DNA of 64,000 bases from Leptospira bandrabouensis. Lineage in GTDB: Bacteria; Spirochaetota; Leptospiria; Leptospirales; Leptospiraceae. Below, one piece after another: positions 8,832 through 16,042 of this stretch; position 1 is the first letter of the stretch; every line of letters begins with the position of its first letter. The position numbers and the translations under genes are program-made. The notes under the pieces are model-generated. The model saw nothing but the letters and a program-made list of their open reading frames with translations, did not search any database and had not been told where the DNA came from. The stretch covers positions 248,001 through 312,000 of the forward strand of contig NZ_RQHT01000014.1 in the NCBI RefSeq assembly GCF_004770905.1. The letters run 5' to 3'.

Positions 8832-8865
8832 AAAACAACAAACCAAAATTCAGGTTTGTTGTTTT
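8832..8865. terminator. Bidirectional terminator hairpin
   Basis: A perfect 13-bp stem (8832-8844 with 8853-8865) closes an 8-nt loop. T runs follow in the plus direction (GTTTTTC) and, read on the minus strand, after the A-rich left arm. It sits between convergent genes. The TGA of the minus-strand gene (8850-8852) lies inside the loop. Confidence 0.85.
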
Positions 8866-9077
8866 TCTCTTCGACTAATGAGAAGTTGGGAAATCGTTTG
8901 TTCCTCTGTCACATATTTCCTCTTCAAATAAGAAAGTGCGTTGTTGATAAAACGAGGCACTTTTTTTTCTGCATCTAACAAATCCATCTTAGTTAACATT
9001 AATTCATCGATGGTTGCCAGAGCCAAATTTCTTTGGCTCTGATGTAATTCAAAATCATCCTCGTCTTCGATTATCAT
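8850..9077 (-). CDS. Small protein of unknown function
   Basis: 75 residues, acidic N-terminus (MIIEDEDDFELHQ), then a predicted helical body with a basic patch (YLKRKYVTEEQ) and C-terminus. No signal peptide or membrane segment. The ATG overlaps the stop of the upstream UMF1 transporter gene by 4 bp (ATGA), so it is translationally coupled to it. Its stop lies in the loop of the terminator hairpin. I do not recognise a family. Expression is supported by the coupling and by coding-like composition. Confidence 0.55.
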   Translation of the reverse strand: MIIEDEDDFELHQSQRNLALATIDELMLTKMDLLDAEKKVPRFINNALSYLKRKYVTEEQTISQLLISRREKQQT

Positions 9078-10429
9078 GTTTTTTCTTGGAAACGGTTGGC
9101 CGCCTCGACTCCTCTTTCTTCATTCACAAACAAGTTAATTAGCAGTGATAAAAAATAAAAGAAAGCAACTACAAGGAAGGCATTTCTAAGGGTTACTAGT
9201 GTTTGGATATAACCAAAAAGAAAAAGTCCCGCTGCTGCTGCAATTTTACCCGAAAGTCCCCACATCCCAAAAAATTCTCCTGACTTGGATTCTGGACTGA
9301 AGATACCAACGAGGGCTCGTGATGCTGACTGCGTAGAACCAAGTCCCATTCCCGCAAGAGAAGAGATAAAAACAAAAACCCACTGCACTGTCCAAGTTTT
9401 TCCAAGAGTTACATTGGCAAAATTAGTAATGTCATACACAAAATAAATCAATCCACAAGTTACAAGCCAAAGAACAAGAGTTAGGTTAAACGTTTTTTTG
9501 GCACCAATACTATCTTGGATCACACCGAACGCAAGAGCACCAATAGCAGCAAAAATTTGAATAAAGATAAACATAGCTTGTTTATGTTCTGCTTGGATAT
9601 GGATTTCTTGTGATCCATAAATAAAGGCAAAGGAAATCACAATTGCAAGGGCTGCCATTGTAAAAAACAAAGACACAAGATAAATCATCAAATCTTTGAA
9701 GTGGCTTGCATCTTTCAGTGTTTGAACTACACGATCCTTTCCAATTTTGAAGTAATTGACATGATGAGAAACACCTAAAGGCAAATGTGGTTCCCTTAAG
9801 AAAAGGAATGTAGGAATCGCAGCAACTAAAAAGAAAATCGCTGTGTAAGGTCCCACTAACTTTAAATTTTGAAAATTGTCCAAAGTATAATCGCCAAGAG
9901 TTGTCGCAAGAGCCACAGATCCAATCCCGCCGAAGTACCCAATCCCCCAGGCATAACCTGAAATTTTTCCTAGGTCCTCTTTGGATCCGAGGAAGGGCAA
10001 AAAGCTAGAGGCAAAGTTTTCACCAGAAGCAAAGAAAAAGTTAGAAAAGGCAACAAGCACCATTCCAAGCCAAATCATACCAGGTTCCACATAATAGAGT
10101 AAAAAAGTGGCTGCCACACAACCAATGTAACTTAAGAAAAGAAATAGTTTTTTCTTGGAACTATAATCAGTGATCGCCCCAAAGATGGGTCCAGTGGCTA
10201 CCACAAATAAATAGGACGCAGCGAGTGCCCAAGCCCAAAGGGAATTTCCCATGCGGTACGGACTGTCCGAAGTCATATCGGCAGGAACAACGAGTCTTGT
10301 AAAAATTTCACAATAAACGACGCTGATGATGACGGTGGTGTAAGAAGAGTTCGCAAAATCGAACATACACCATCCAAAAATTTCACGGTTTTTTTTCTTT
10401 TTGGCTTCCGGGTTTTTGTCTTTGGACAT
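9074..10429 (-). CDS. UMF1/Atg22-like MFS transporter
   Basis: 451 residues from the chosen ATG. The signature WCMFDFANSSYTTVIISVVY follows a basic N-terminus (KKKKNRE). At least ten membrane segments are present, with a loop D-Y-S-S-K-K-K equivalent to the MFS loop 2-3 motif. In UMF1/Atg22 relatives the proposed role is efflux or exchange of amino acids, but bacterial substrates are unproven. The frame runs up to a TTG at 10498, but the family homology starts at MSKDKN and that 5' part looks like promoter sequence. A 75-residue gene is coupled downstream. Confidence 0.8.
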   Translation of the reverse strand: MSKDKNPEAKKKKNREIFGWCMFDFANSSYTTVIISVVYCEIFTRLVVPADMTSDSPYRMGNSLWAWALAASYLFVVATGPIFGAITDYSSKKKLFLFLSYIGCVAATFLLYYVEPGMIWLGMVLVAFSNFFFASGENFASSFLPFLGSKEDLGKISGYAWGIGYFGGIGSVALATTLGDYTLDNFQNLKLVGPYTAIFFLVAAIPTFLFLREPHLPLGVSHHVNYFKIGKDRVVQTLKDASHFKDLMIYLVSLFFTMAALAIVISFAFIYGSQEIHIQAEHKQAMFIFIQIFAAIGALAFGVIQDSIGAKKTFNLTLVLWLVTCGLIYFVYDITNFANVTLGKTWTVQWVFVFISSLAGMGLGSTQSASRALVGIFSPESKSGEFFGMWGLSGKIAAAAGLFLFGYIQTLVTLRNAFLVVAFFYFLSLLINLFVNEERGVEAANRFQEKT

Positions 10430-10498
10430 AGAGGTTGATTGAATTTTCCTTGGTTGAAAGTAATTAAAGAGTTTCCCTCCCTTTCCTAAATCTGTCAA

Positions 10499-10738
10499 AT
10501 GATTAGTTCAGGTATGGATCCTTTCGATTTAAATTCCCTAATGAGACCCAAACGGGTCTGTTTATGTCGAATGGTGACGGAAGAAGATTTAGTCCGTGCC
10601 ATCCATGCGGGCGCCGTAACCATGGAACAAATCAGAGAAAAAACAAGAGCCACTACTGGCTGCGGGACCTGTTCGATGCAGGTCTACCACATCCTCCAGC
10701 GCGAATTGCAGAATCTCTCTCGGAGGAAAATTTCATGA
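10499..10738 (+). CDS. BFD-like [2Fe-2S] protein
   Basis: 79 residues. Cys21-x-Cys23 and Cys55-x2-Cys58 (VCLCRMV ... TTGCGTCSMQV) are the [2Fe-2S] ligand pattern of the BFD domain of bacterioferritin-associated ferredoxin and of NirB/assimilatory reductases. The spacing of 31 residues between the pairs is usual. It may donate electrons, or move iron, in the cytoplasm. A GGAGG inside its 3' end serves the next gene, whose ATG overlaps its TGA. ATG 10514 is an alternative start that would remove five residues. Confidence 0.82.
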   Translation: MISSGMDPFDLNSLMRPKRVCLCRMVTEEDLVRAIHAGAVTMEQIREKTRATTGCGTCSMQVYHILQRELQNLSRRKIS

Positions 10739-11376
10739 AATTATCGATCAATATGGCGATGACCTTGGATGGGAAGGTAGTTCGCCCGGATGGCCGTTGG
10801 TATGGCCTTACTTCTAGTGAAGACAAAACCCAGATGGACGTCTACCGGTCCCAATCTGATGCCGTCCTTATTGGAAAAAACTCCATCATCAATGACAATC
10901 CCATTGTAAAAATCCGAGCAGTTCCGAATGCACTCAATCCGAGGCCAGTCATCCTTGTCAGAAAGGGCACTCTTCCCCCAGACAAACATGTCTTTGAAGA
11001 ATCCGATCATATCCCCCTAGTTATCTGCACCAAATCAAACTTAAAAGAAATCAAAACAAGCCTAGAAAACAAAGCTGAGATTTTTGCTTTGGATTCCGAC
11101 GACATTGATCCCAAAAAAGTCACAGGGATCCTCAAACGAAAAGGTTACAAAAATGTCCTTTTGGAAGGTGGGCCCAAACTCAATTTTTCCTTTTTGGAAG
11201 CTGACCTTGTGGACCGCATTTTTCTTACCATCGTTCCTTATATCATTGGAAAAACTGGCCTTCCTGGGATCGCTGACCGCAATTCTGAACTTCCCAACTT
11301 TGATAAAAATGGTTGGGTTCTAAAAGACCATTTTACCAAAAGAAACGAAATCTTTCTCGTTTACGAAAAATCTTAA
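10735..11376 (+). CDS. RibD C-terminal-domain reductase (dihydrofolate-reductase-like)
   Basis: 213 residues, the length of stand-alone RibD-C proteins. N-terminal NMAMTLDGKVVRPDGRW contains the ASLDGK-type nucleotide-binding motif, SDAVLIGKNSIINDNP follows, and VLLEGGPKLNFSFLEADLVDRIFLTIVPYIIG matches the C-terminal LxxEGGxxL motif. Such enzymes reduce pyrimidine or pterin substrates with NADPH. Without the deaminase domain it may serve riboflavin synthesis or another reduction. GGAGG lies 8 nt before the ATG, and the ATGA overlap couples it to the BFD protein, hinting at a redox partnership. Confidence 0.85.
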   Translation: MKLSINMAMTLDGKVVRPDGRWYGLTSSEDKTQMDVYRSQSDAVLIGKNSIINDNPIVKIRAVPNALNPRPVILVRKGTLPPDKHVFEESDHIPLVICTKSNLKEIKTSLENKAEIFALDSDDIDPKKVTGILKRKGYKNVLLEGGPKLNFSFLEADLVDRIFLTIVPYIIGKTGLPGIADRNSELPNFDKNGWVLKDHFTKRNEIFLVYEKS

Positions 11377-11415
11377 AAAAATTCTAAATTTTGGATTGAC
11401 CAGTTTCTCCATCAT

Positions 11416-11441
11416 TAAATAGTTTGATATTAAACTATTTA
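11416..11441. promoter_or_regulatory. Palindromic operator before doxX-like gene
   Basis: Ten-bp arms TAAATAGTTT (11416-11425) and AAACTATTTA (11432-11441) with a 6-bp centre form a near-perfect palindrome. A TTGACC -35 candidate is at 11396-11401, so the dyad overlaps the -10 region. The shape (TTTGATATNAAA) is typical of MarR/OhrR-type operators. No MarR gene is adjacent; the one at 53218 is far away. Confidence 0.6.
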
Positions 11442-11458
11442 GCAATAAGAGGTTCTCA

Positions 11459-11896
11459 ATGTTTTATAAACTACTCGCAACAAACAAAGACATTACACTC
11501 ACGATCCTTCGTGTCGTACTTGGTCTTGCCATTTTCCCACACGGAGCACAAAAAGTTTTAGGTGCTTTCGGTGGATACGGATTCGAAGGAACAATGGGAT
11601 TTTTCTCTAGTTTAGGGATCCCTTACTTCTTTGGTCTTCTTGCTATCATTGCGGAATTTTTTGGAGCGATTGGTCTTATCCTTGGACTCTTCACTCGTCT
11701 TGCAGCGTTTGGAATTGCTGTAACTATGATCGTGGCAGCAGTGCTTGTACACTTGCCAAATGGTTTCTTTGTTAACAATAACGGTTATGGTTATGAATAC
11801 CACATCCTAGCTGTAGGCATTGCACTTCCATTAATCATCAAAGGCGCTGGTTCGTTCTCTTTAGATGATTTCCTTGCACATAAAATCGAAGGATAA
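11459..11896 (+). CDS. DoxX-family membrane protein
   Basis: 145 residues with four hydrophobic segments. The N-terminal TILRVVLGLAIFPHGAQKVLGAFGG is the DoxX signature, and the EFFGAIGLILGLFTRLAAFGIAVTM helix pair follows. DoxX/DoxD proteins are inner-membrane redox-linked proteins, often induced by oxidative or electrophile stress through MarR-type regulators, which fits the palindrome over its promoter. RBS AAGAGG is 7-12 nt upstream. It stands alone. Confidence 0.9.
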   Translation: MFYKLLATNKDITLTILRVVLGLAIFPHGAQKVLGAFGGYGFEGTMGFFSSLGIPYFFGLLAIIAEFFGAIGLILGLFTRLAAFGIAVTMIVAAVLVHLPNGFFVNNNGYGYEYHILAVGIALPLIIKGAGSFSLDDFLAHKIEG

Positions 11897-11946
11897 TAGA
11901 AAAATCATGACTAAGACTATCTAATAGTGTTAGCCAAACTTTCACC

Positions 11947-11988
11947 TCTCTGATTCCTTGTCTTAAACCATCGATAAGGAATCGGAGA
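11947..11988 (+). promoter_or_regulatory. RBS-sequestering hairpin upstream of lpxD
   Basis: 11947-11959 pairs with 11976-11988: thirteen pairs, one of them U-G, around a 16-nt loop. The right arm contains the whole Shine-Dalgarno sequence (CGGAG, 11983-11987) and the A of the lpxD ATG. No U-run follows, so it is not a terminator of the DoxX gene. It should lower lpxD translation unless melted or bound. Confidence 0.6.
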
Positions 11989-13046
11989 TGCAAACACTCA
12001 ACCTATCTACTCTCCAATCATTACTCCCAGAAGCAAAGTTTCAAAATACAGAAAGTATCGTTTCTCTTTCTTTTACCGGACTCACTTCTCTTTCTTTAGC
12101 CAGTACAACTGACATTTCCTTTGTTGCCTCAAAGACATTTGTGAACGAAGCGAAAACCTCAAAAGCTCCCGTACTCATTGTATCTTCTGATATAGCTGAT
12201 GCAATCCCGGACAAAGCTCTTATCATTGTTCCTAAAGTAGAACTAAGCACGGCAAAAATCATCCGCCAATTTTTTCCAGAAAAACAACCTTCAGGAAAAC
12301 ATAGCACACATGTTTTCATCGATCCTACCGCCAAAATTGGATCGAACACGGATATCGGACATTTTGTAACCATTGGAAAAAACTCTGTCATTGGTAATGA
12401 CTGCATCATCGAAGATGGAGTCAAAATCGGTGACAATGTTCGCATAGGTGATGGTGCAAGGATTGGAAAAAACTGTGTGTTCTTTGACGATACAATCATC
12501 GGAAAACGTTTTATCGTATTTGGTAATTCAAGTTTTGGTGGGGATGGATTTGGATTTGTTTTTGCTGAAGGCAGACATAACAAAATCCCACAAGTAGGTC
12601 GCGTAGTGATTGGCGATGATGTGGAAGTTGGAAGTAACTGCACCATCGATCGAGGAGCACTCACTGACACAACCATTGGTAACGGTTGTAAATTTGATAA
12701 TATGGTCCATATTGCTCACAACTGTAAGGTAGGAGACCATGTGATTATTGCGGGTCAATCCGGTCTTGCGGGAAGTGTAACACTCGGAAATCATGTAATT
12801 ATCGGCGGTGCCTGTGCCATCAGTGACCATATAACACTCATTGAAGGAACCATCATTGCTGGAGGAACAAGTTTACGAACTTCACCGAAAACAAAGGATG
12901 TATATGTAGGTTGGGACTTAGGTCTTACCTTCCCTGAATTTCAAAAGTATCGTGTGAATATCAAAAACATTGTGAATTTAAACAAATGGTTAAAACGCAT
13001 TGAAAACATTGAAAAAAAAGTAGGAATTGAATCGAAGGAATCTTAA
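11988..13046 (+). CDS. lpxD: UDP-3-O-(3-hydroxyacyl)glucosamine N-acyltransferase
   Basis: 352 residues, normal for LpxD. It transfers the N-linked hydroxyacyl chain from ACP in the third step of lipid A synthesis. An N-terminal uridine-binding domain (1-100) is followed by a long left-handed beta-helix of hexapeptide repeats from about residue 110 ([22 protein letters not shown]...). The conserved HNC/catalytic His region is at [13 protein letters not shown], near residue 245, and a C-terminal helix follows. Cytoplasmic homotrimer by family. It is not in a lipid A operon here, which fits separate control, and its start lies in a hairpin. Confidence 0.93.
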   Translation: MQTLNLSTLQSLLPEAKFQNTESIVSLSFTGLTSLSLASTTDISFVASKTFVNEAKTSKAPVLIVSSDIADAIPDKALIIVPKVELSTAKIIRQFFPEKQPSGKHSTHVFIDPTAKIGSNTDIGHFVTIGKNSVIGNDCIIEDGVKIGDNVRIGDGARIGKNCVFFDDTIIGKRFIVFGNSSFGGDGFGFVFAEGRHNKIPQVGRVVIGDDVEVGSNCTIDRGALTDTTIGNGCKFDNMVHIAHNCKVGDHVIIAGQSGLAGSVTLGNHVIIGGACAISDHITLIEGTIIAGGTSLRTSPKTKDVYVGWDLGLTFPEFQKYRVNIKNIVNLNKWLKRIENIEKKVGIESKES

Positions 13047-13116
13047 TTAAATTCCCCAAGGAAAGATTTTTAGAAACTTATACTTTCCTCAATCTTACAG
13101 ATTTCCAATCTTATAT

Positions 13117-13572
13117 TTAAGAAATCGAATCCAAATACAATTGGATTCGATTTTGGATCTCCACAAGAATGGATGGATCGGGAAAGGGAATTGGATTTCC
13201 TTCTGGGTCTGTCCAGTGAAACCCACCTCCTTCTTTTTTCCGAAGACTTAAATAAAAAATGGGAGCCGGATTCCTTCGGTTTCCTTCTGATCCACCTAAC
13301 CTCAGTGTTACGGAACCCATATCCGAAACCACCCATTCAAAGATCTGTCCCATCTGTTCTGTCTTCCAACGAATGGGAAATTCCATGGATTCGTTGTTTT
13401 CCCATTGTTCCATTACATCCAGGTTATCTTTATCTATTAGTGGATTGTCATTTGGCACTTGGTTTGAAGGATTAGGTATTTCTATTTTTGGAAATTGTGA
13501 AACCAACCAATGAAATACACGAAGGGATTCTTCTCTTAAAAATGGTAAATCGTTTAAGTCAATTGAGTTCAT
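13117..13572 (-). CDS. Hypothetical protein
   Basis: 151 residues, no signal peptide or membrane segment. Acidic, Trp- and Pro-rich, with a probable beta-rich centre (MGQIFEWVVSDMGSVTLRLGG ... IFYLSLRKKEGGGFHWTDPEGNPIPFPDP) and an amphipathic C-terminal helix. It follows mazG on the same strand after 56 bp and may be co-transcribed. No family recognised. The last codons overlap the 13-bp hairpin at 13122-13153. Confidence 0.55.
   Translation of the reverse strand: MNSIDLNDLPFLREESLRVFHWLVSQFPKIEIPNPSNQVPNDNPLIDKDNLDVMEQWENNESMEFPIRWKTEQMGQIFEWVVSDMGSVTLRLGGSEGNRRNPAPIFYLSLRKKEGGGFHWTDPEGNPIPFPDPSILVEIQNRIQLYLDSIS
13122..13153. terminator. Hairpin between convergent lpxD and 13117-13572 gene
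   Basis: A perfect 13-bp stem (13122-13134 with 13141-13153) has a 6-nt loop. Only short T runs follow (TTTT on plus, TTTCTT on minus), so termination is plausible but weaker than at 8832. The stem also encodes the last residues of the minus-strand protein. Confidence 0.5.
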
Positions 13573-13628
13573 GGTTTGTTTTTTCTATTTTCGATATTGT
13601 TTTATACTAAAAGATATTTGTGAAACCG

Positions 13629-14489
13629 TCATCGGGATTCTTTTTTTGTTTCTTCTTTTAACTGTAACTTCGCTTTGTCCCAAAACTGGTCTAGTTCTGC
13701 CAGGGAATAATCTTTCAAAGTTTTTCCCGTTTCTTCCACGAATGATTCTACAATACGAAATCGAGTTTCAAATTTTTCATTGGCACGACGAAGGCAAGTT
13801 TCTGGATCAATCGAAAGTTTGCGAGATAAATTGACGAGTAAAAAGAAAAGATCACCTAACTCGTCTTCGACACGTTCATCATAAGGTAATTTTTTAGAAC
13901 TAAGGGATCCTTTCGTTTGGAGTTCTGTATCTAGTTCTTTGATTTCTTCTTGGAACTTTTCAAACACGCCCGAAACAGTAGGCCAATCAAACCCCTGTTT
14001 TGTGACCTTACTTTGAATTTTTTCAGATCGTTGGATGGCGGGCAGGGCTTTTGGAATCCCGGCAAGAATACTTTTATCGGAATCAGTGTTTCCCTTTTTT
14101 TCTTTTTCTTTTTGTTTTAACTGATCCCACTGAGTCAGCACCTGTTCCCCAGAATTGATTCCTTCTTTGGTCCCGTAAACATGGGGATGGCGAAACACTA
14201 ATTTTTGAAATACATCGTTGGCCACATCTTGGAACTCGAAGGCTCCCCTCTCTTTGGCCAGTTGGCTGTGGAAGGTGATCTGAAAAAGTAGATCACCCAA
14301 CTCTTCTTTTAAGTGGTTGTCGTCTCCCCTTTCAATTGTATCTACAACTTCATAGGTTTCTTCGAGTAAATGGGGGATGACGGAAAGATGGGTCTGTTCT
14401 TTGTCCCAAGGACAACCTTCCGGGCTTCGCAAATCAGCCGTCAATGCCAGTAGGTTTTCCAAGGGTGAATCAAAATTAGGAGGGTTCAC
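13629..14489 (-). CDS. mazG: Nucleoside triphosphate pyrophosphohydrolase MazG
   Basis: 286 residues with two MazG repeats. The first has CPWDKEQTHLSVIPHLLEETYEVVD and then LKEELGDLLFQITFH (EExxE ... ExxD magnesium-binding motifs). The second has EEIKELDTELQ and VEDELGDLFFLLVNLSRKL. It hydrolyses NTPs to NMP and pyrophosphate, which cleans the pool or lowers ppGpp. Length and both active helices agree with full-length E. coli type MazG. The insert KEKEKKGNTDSDK between repeats is a lysine-rich linker. Confidence 0.93.
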   Translation of the reverse strand: MNPPNFDSPLENLLALTADLRSPEGCPWDKEQTHLSVIPHLLEETYEVVDTIERGDDNHLKEELGDLLFQITFHSQLAKERGAFEFQDVANDVFQKLVFRHPHVYGTKEGINSGEQVLTQWDQLKQKEKEKKGNTDSDKSILAGIPKALPAIQRSEKIQSKVTKQGFDWPTVSGVFEKFQEEIKELDTELQTKGSLSSKKLPYDERVEDELGDLFFLLVNLSRKLSIDPETCLRRANEKFETRFRIVESFVEETGKTLKDYSLAELDQFWDKAKLQLKEETKKESR

Positions 14490-14572
14490 TGATTGTATTT
14501 TTCCCGAACCTTGCGGGAAGCAAACGGAAATTTTATCTTGCGAAAGGCCCCCCCCTTTACGAGTCTATCCCT

Positions 14573-15085
14573 ATGTTCCAATCTCGTGTCTTCGTTGCCA
14601 TCCTTATGGTGATCGCTACTGTCATCAGCCGTATCCTACCTCACCCACCGAATTTTACGCCCATTTTGGCCGTTTCTTTGTTTTCGGGTGCCTATTTGGC
14701 AGACAGACGAATTGCTCTTTTTGTTCCCATCTTAGCGATGTTCGTTTCCGATTATTTCATCGGGTTTCACGACTTAATGCCTGTGATTTACGGATTTATG
14801 ATTCTTGCCGTCCTATTCGGAAAACAAATTGGATCCTCTTTACAAAAATCCTTTGGGTTCACAGTAGTTGGATCGGTAGCTTTTTTTGTTCTTACCAACT
14901 TTGCGGTTTGGGCAACGAGCGGAATGTATACTTTAGACGTTTCGGGACTTGTGACTTGTTTTACACTCGCCATTCCTTTTTTCCAAAACTCAATGGCAGG
15001 TGATTTAGTATATTCTGGAATCCTATTTGGATCCATGGCGTTTCTCAATCGCACAGTATTTGTTACTGCAAAACAAAACGCATAG
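14573..15085 (+). CDS. DUF6580-like integral membrane protein
   Basis: 170 residues with five to six hydrophobic segments. The pattern RILPHPPNFTPILAVSLFSGAYLADRRIALFVPILAMFVSDYFIGFH is that of DUF6580 proteins, which resemble ECF-transporter substrate-binding (S) components. A vitamin or metal uptake role is therefore possible, but no ligand is known and no ECF ATPase is nearby. It converges with the ATP-grasp gene after 6 bp. Confidence 0.7.
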   Translation: MFQSRVFVAILMVIATVISRILPHPPNFTPILAVSLFSGAYLADRRIALFVPILAMFVSDYFIGFHDLMPVIYGFMILAVLFGKQIGSSLQKSFGFTVVGSVAFFVLTNFAVWATSGMYTLDVSGLVTCFTLAIPFFQNSMAGDLVYSGILFGSMAFLNRTVFVTAKQNA

Positions 15086-15091
15086 TTTCTT

Positions 15092-16042
15092 TTACAATTC
15101 TTGAAACATTCGGTGGACACGTGTCTTTGGACCATCCGCCGAATTTTTGATTCTCTCCACCAAACGCAAACGATCCAATAGACCCATTCGATTCGCAATC
15201 TGAATTCCAAGACCTGGTCTTGCATTCATTTCAAGTAGCAGTGGCCCGCGCAATTCATCGAGAACAATATCCACACCTAAATATCCAAGACCGGACATAT
15301 CGTAACAACGAGAAGCCATTTCCAAAATAGTTTCCCAATGAGGAATCACCCTTCCACTTAATGTTTGTTTTGTGTCCGGATGTTGGTAAACCATTTTATC
15401 ATTACAAACAGAATGGGTGAGAGTTCCGGTATGAAGGTCAACACCAACACCGAGTGCCCCTTGGTGGAGATTGGCTCTTCCACCCGATTCTTTTGTTGGC
15501 AAACGTAACATAGCCATCACAGGATATCCTAAAAAGACAATCACTCGGATGTCAGGAATTCCACGAAAGGAAATCTCACGAAAGAAGGAATGGCATTCTA
15601 ATCTTTCTTGTAATACACAAGAATCGGAGTTGCCATCCAAAGAATATAGTCCGGATAAAATTCCGGAGATATGGTGGTATAATTCTTTTTCGGTTATTTT
15701 CTTTTCGTCTGCCTTATGAAAAAGAACAGATCCGTTCTCAGCTTTCGATTCACCAGTAATGACAAGAATTCCATTCCCCATACCACCGTTAGCTGGTTTG
15801 ACAACAAATCCAGGCTTTCCTTGGATCAGTTCCCCAGTACCTCGAATACCACCAAAAGTATCTACAAGTCCATAATGGTATGGCATGGGCACATGAAACT
15901 GCCTGGCAAGTTCTGCCGTTTTCCATTTATCATCCACTAAAGGATAATATTCTCTTGCATTGTAAGGTAAAATGTATTCGCCGATTCTTCGATTGATTCC
16001 AAGAATTCCCTCTTCTTCAAACTTCTTAAAAAGGGAAATCAT
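15092..16042 (-). CDS. ATP-grasp protein of the alpha-L-glutamate-ligase-like family
   Basis: 316 residues matching the RimK-related ligase-like family often linked to 7TM and protease partners. Glycine-rich ATP-binding loop KPANGGMGNGILVI near residue 82, and a C-terminal LGVDIVLDELRGPLLLEMNARPGLGIQIANR (metal/ATP-binding E-x-N) are present. It may ligate an amino acid or peptide to an unknown acceptor. Last gene of a four-gene operon; its start overlaps the 7TM gene by 4 bp. No signal peptide, so cytoplasmic. Confidence 0.82.
   Translation of the reverse strand: MISLFKKFEEEGILGINRRIGEYILPYNAREYYPLVDDKWKTAELARQFHVPMPYHYGLVDTFGGIRGTGELIQGKPGFVVKPANGGMGNGILVITGESKAENGSVLFHKADEKKITEKELYHHISGILSGLYSLDGNSDSCVLQERLECHSFFREISFRGIPDIRVIVFLGYPVMAMLRLPTKESGGRANLHQGALGVGVDLHTGTLTHSVCNDKMVYQHPDTKQTLSGRVIPHWETILEMASRCYDMSGLGYLGVDIVLDELRGPLLLEMNARPGLGIQIANRMGLLDRLRLVERIKNSADGPKTRVHRMFQEL

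Noticed and set aside
10430..10498. Longer N-terminus for the UMF1 transporter starting at TTG 10498
   Set aside because: The added 23 residues do not resemble the family and no good RBS precedes the TTG. ATG 10429 fits better, though its own RBS is weak.
12041..12676. 211-residue open frame on the minus strand inside lpxD
   Set aside because: The hexapeptide-repeat codons of lpxD keep the antisense frame open. The translation has no family signal, and lpxD is clearly the real gene.
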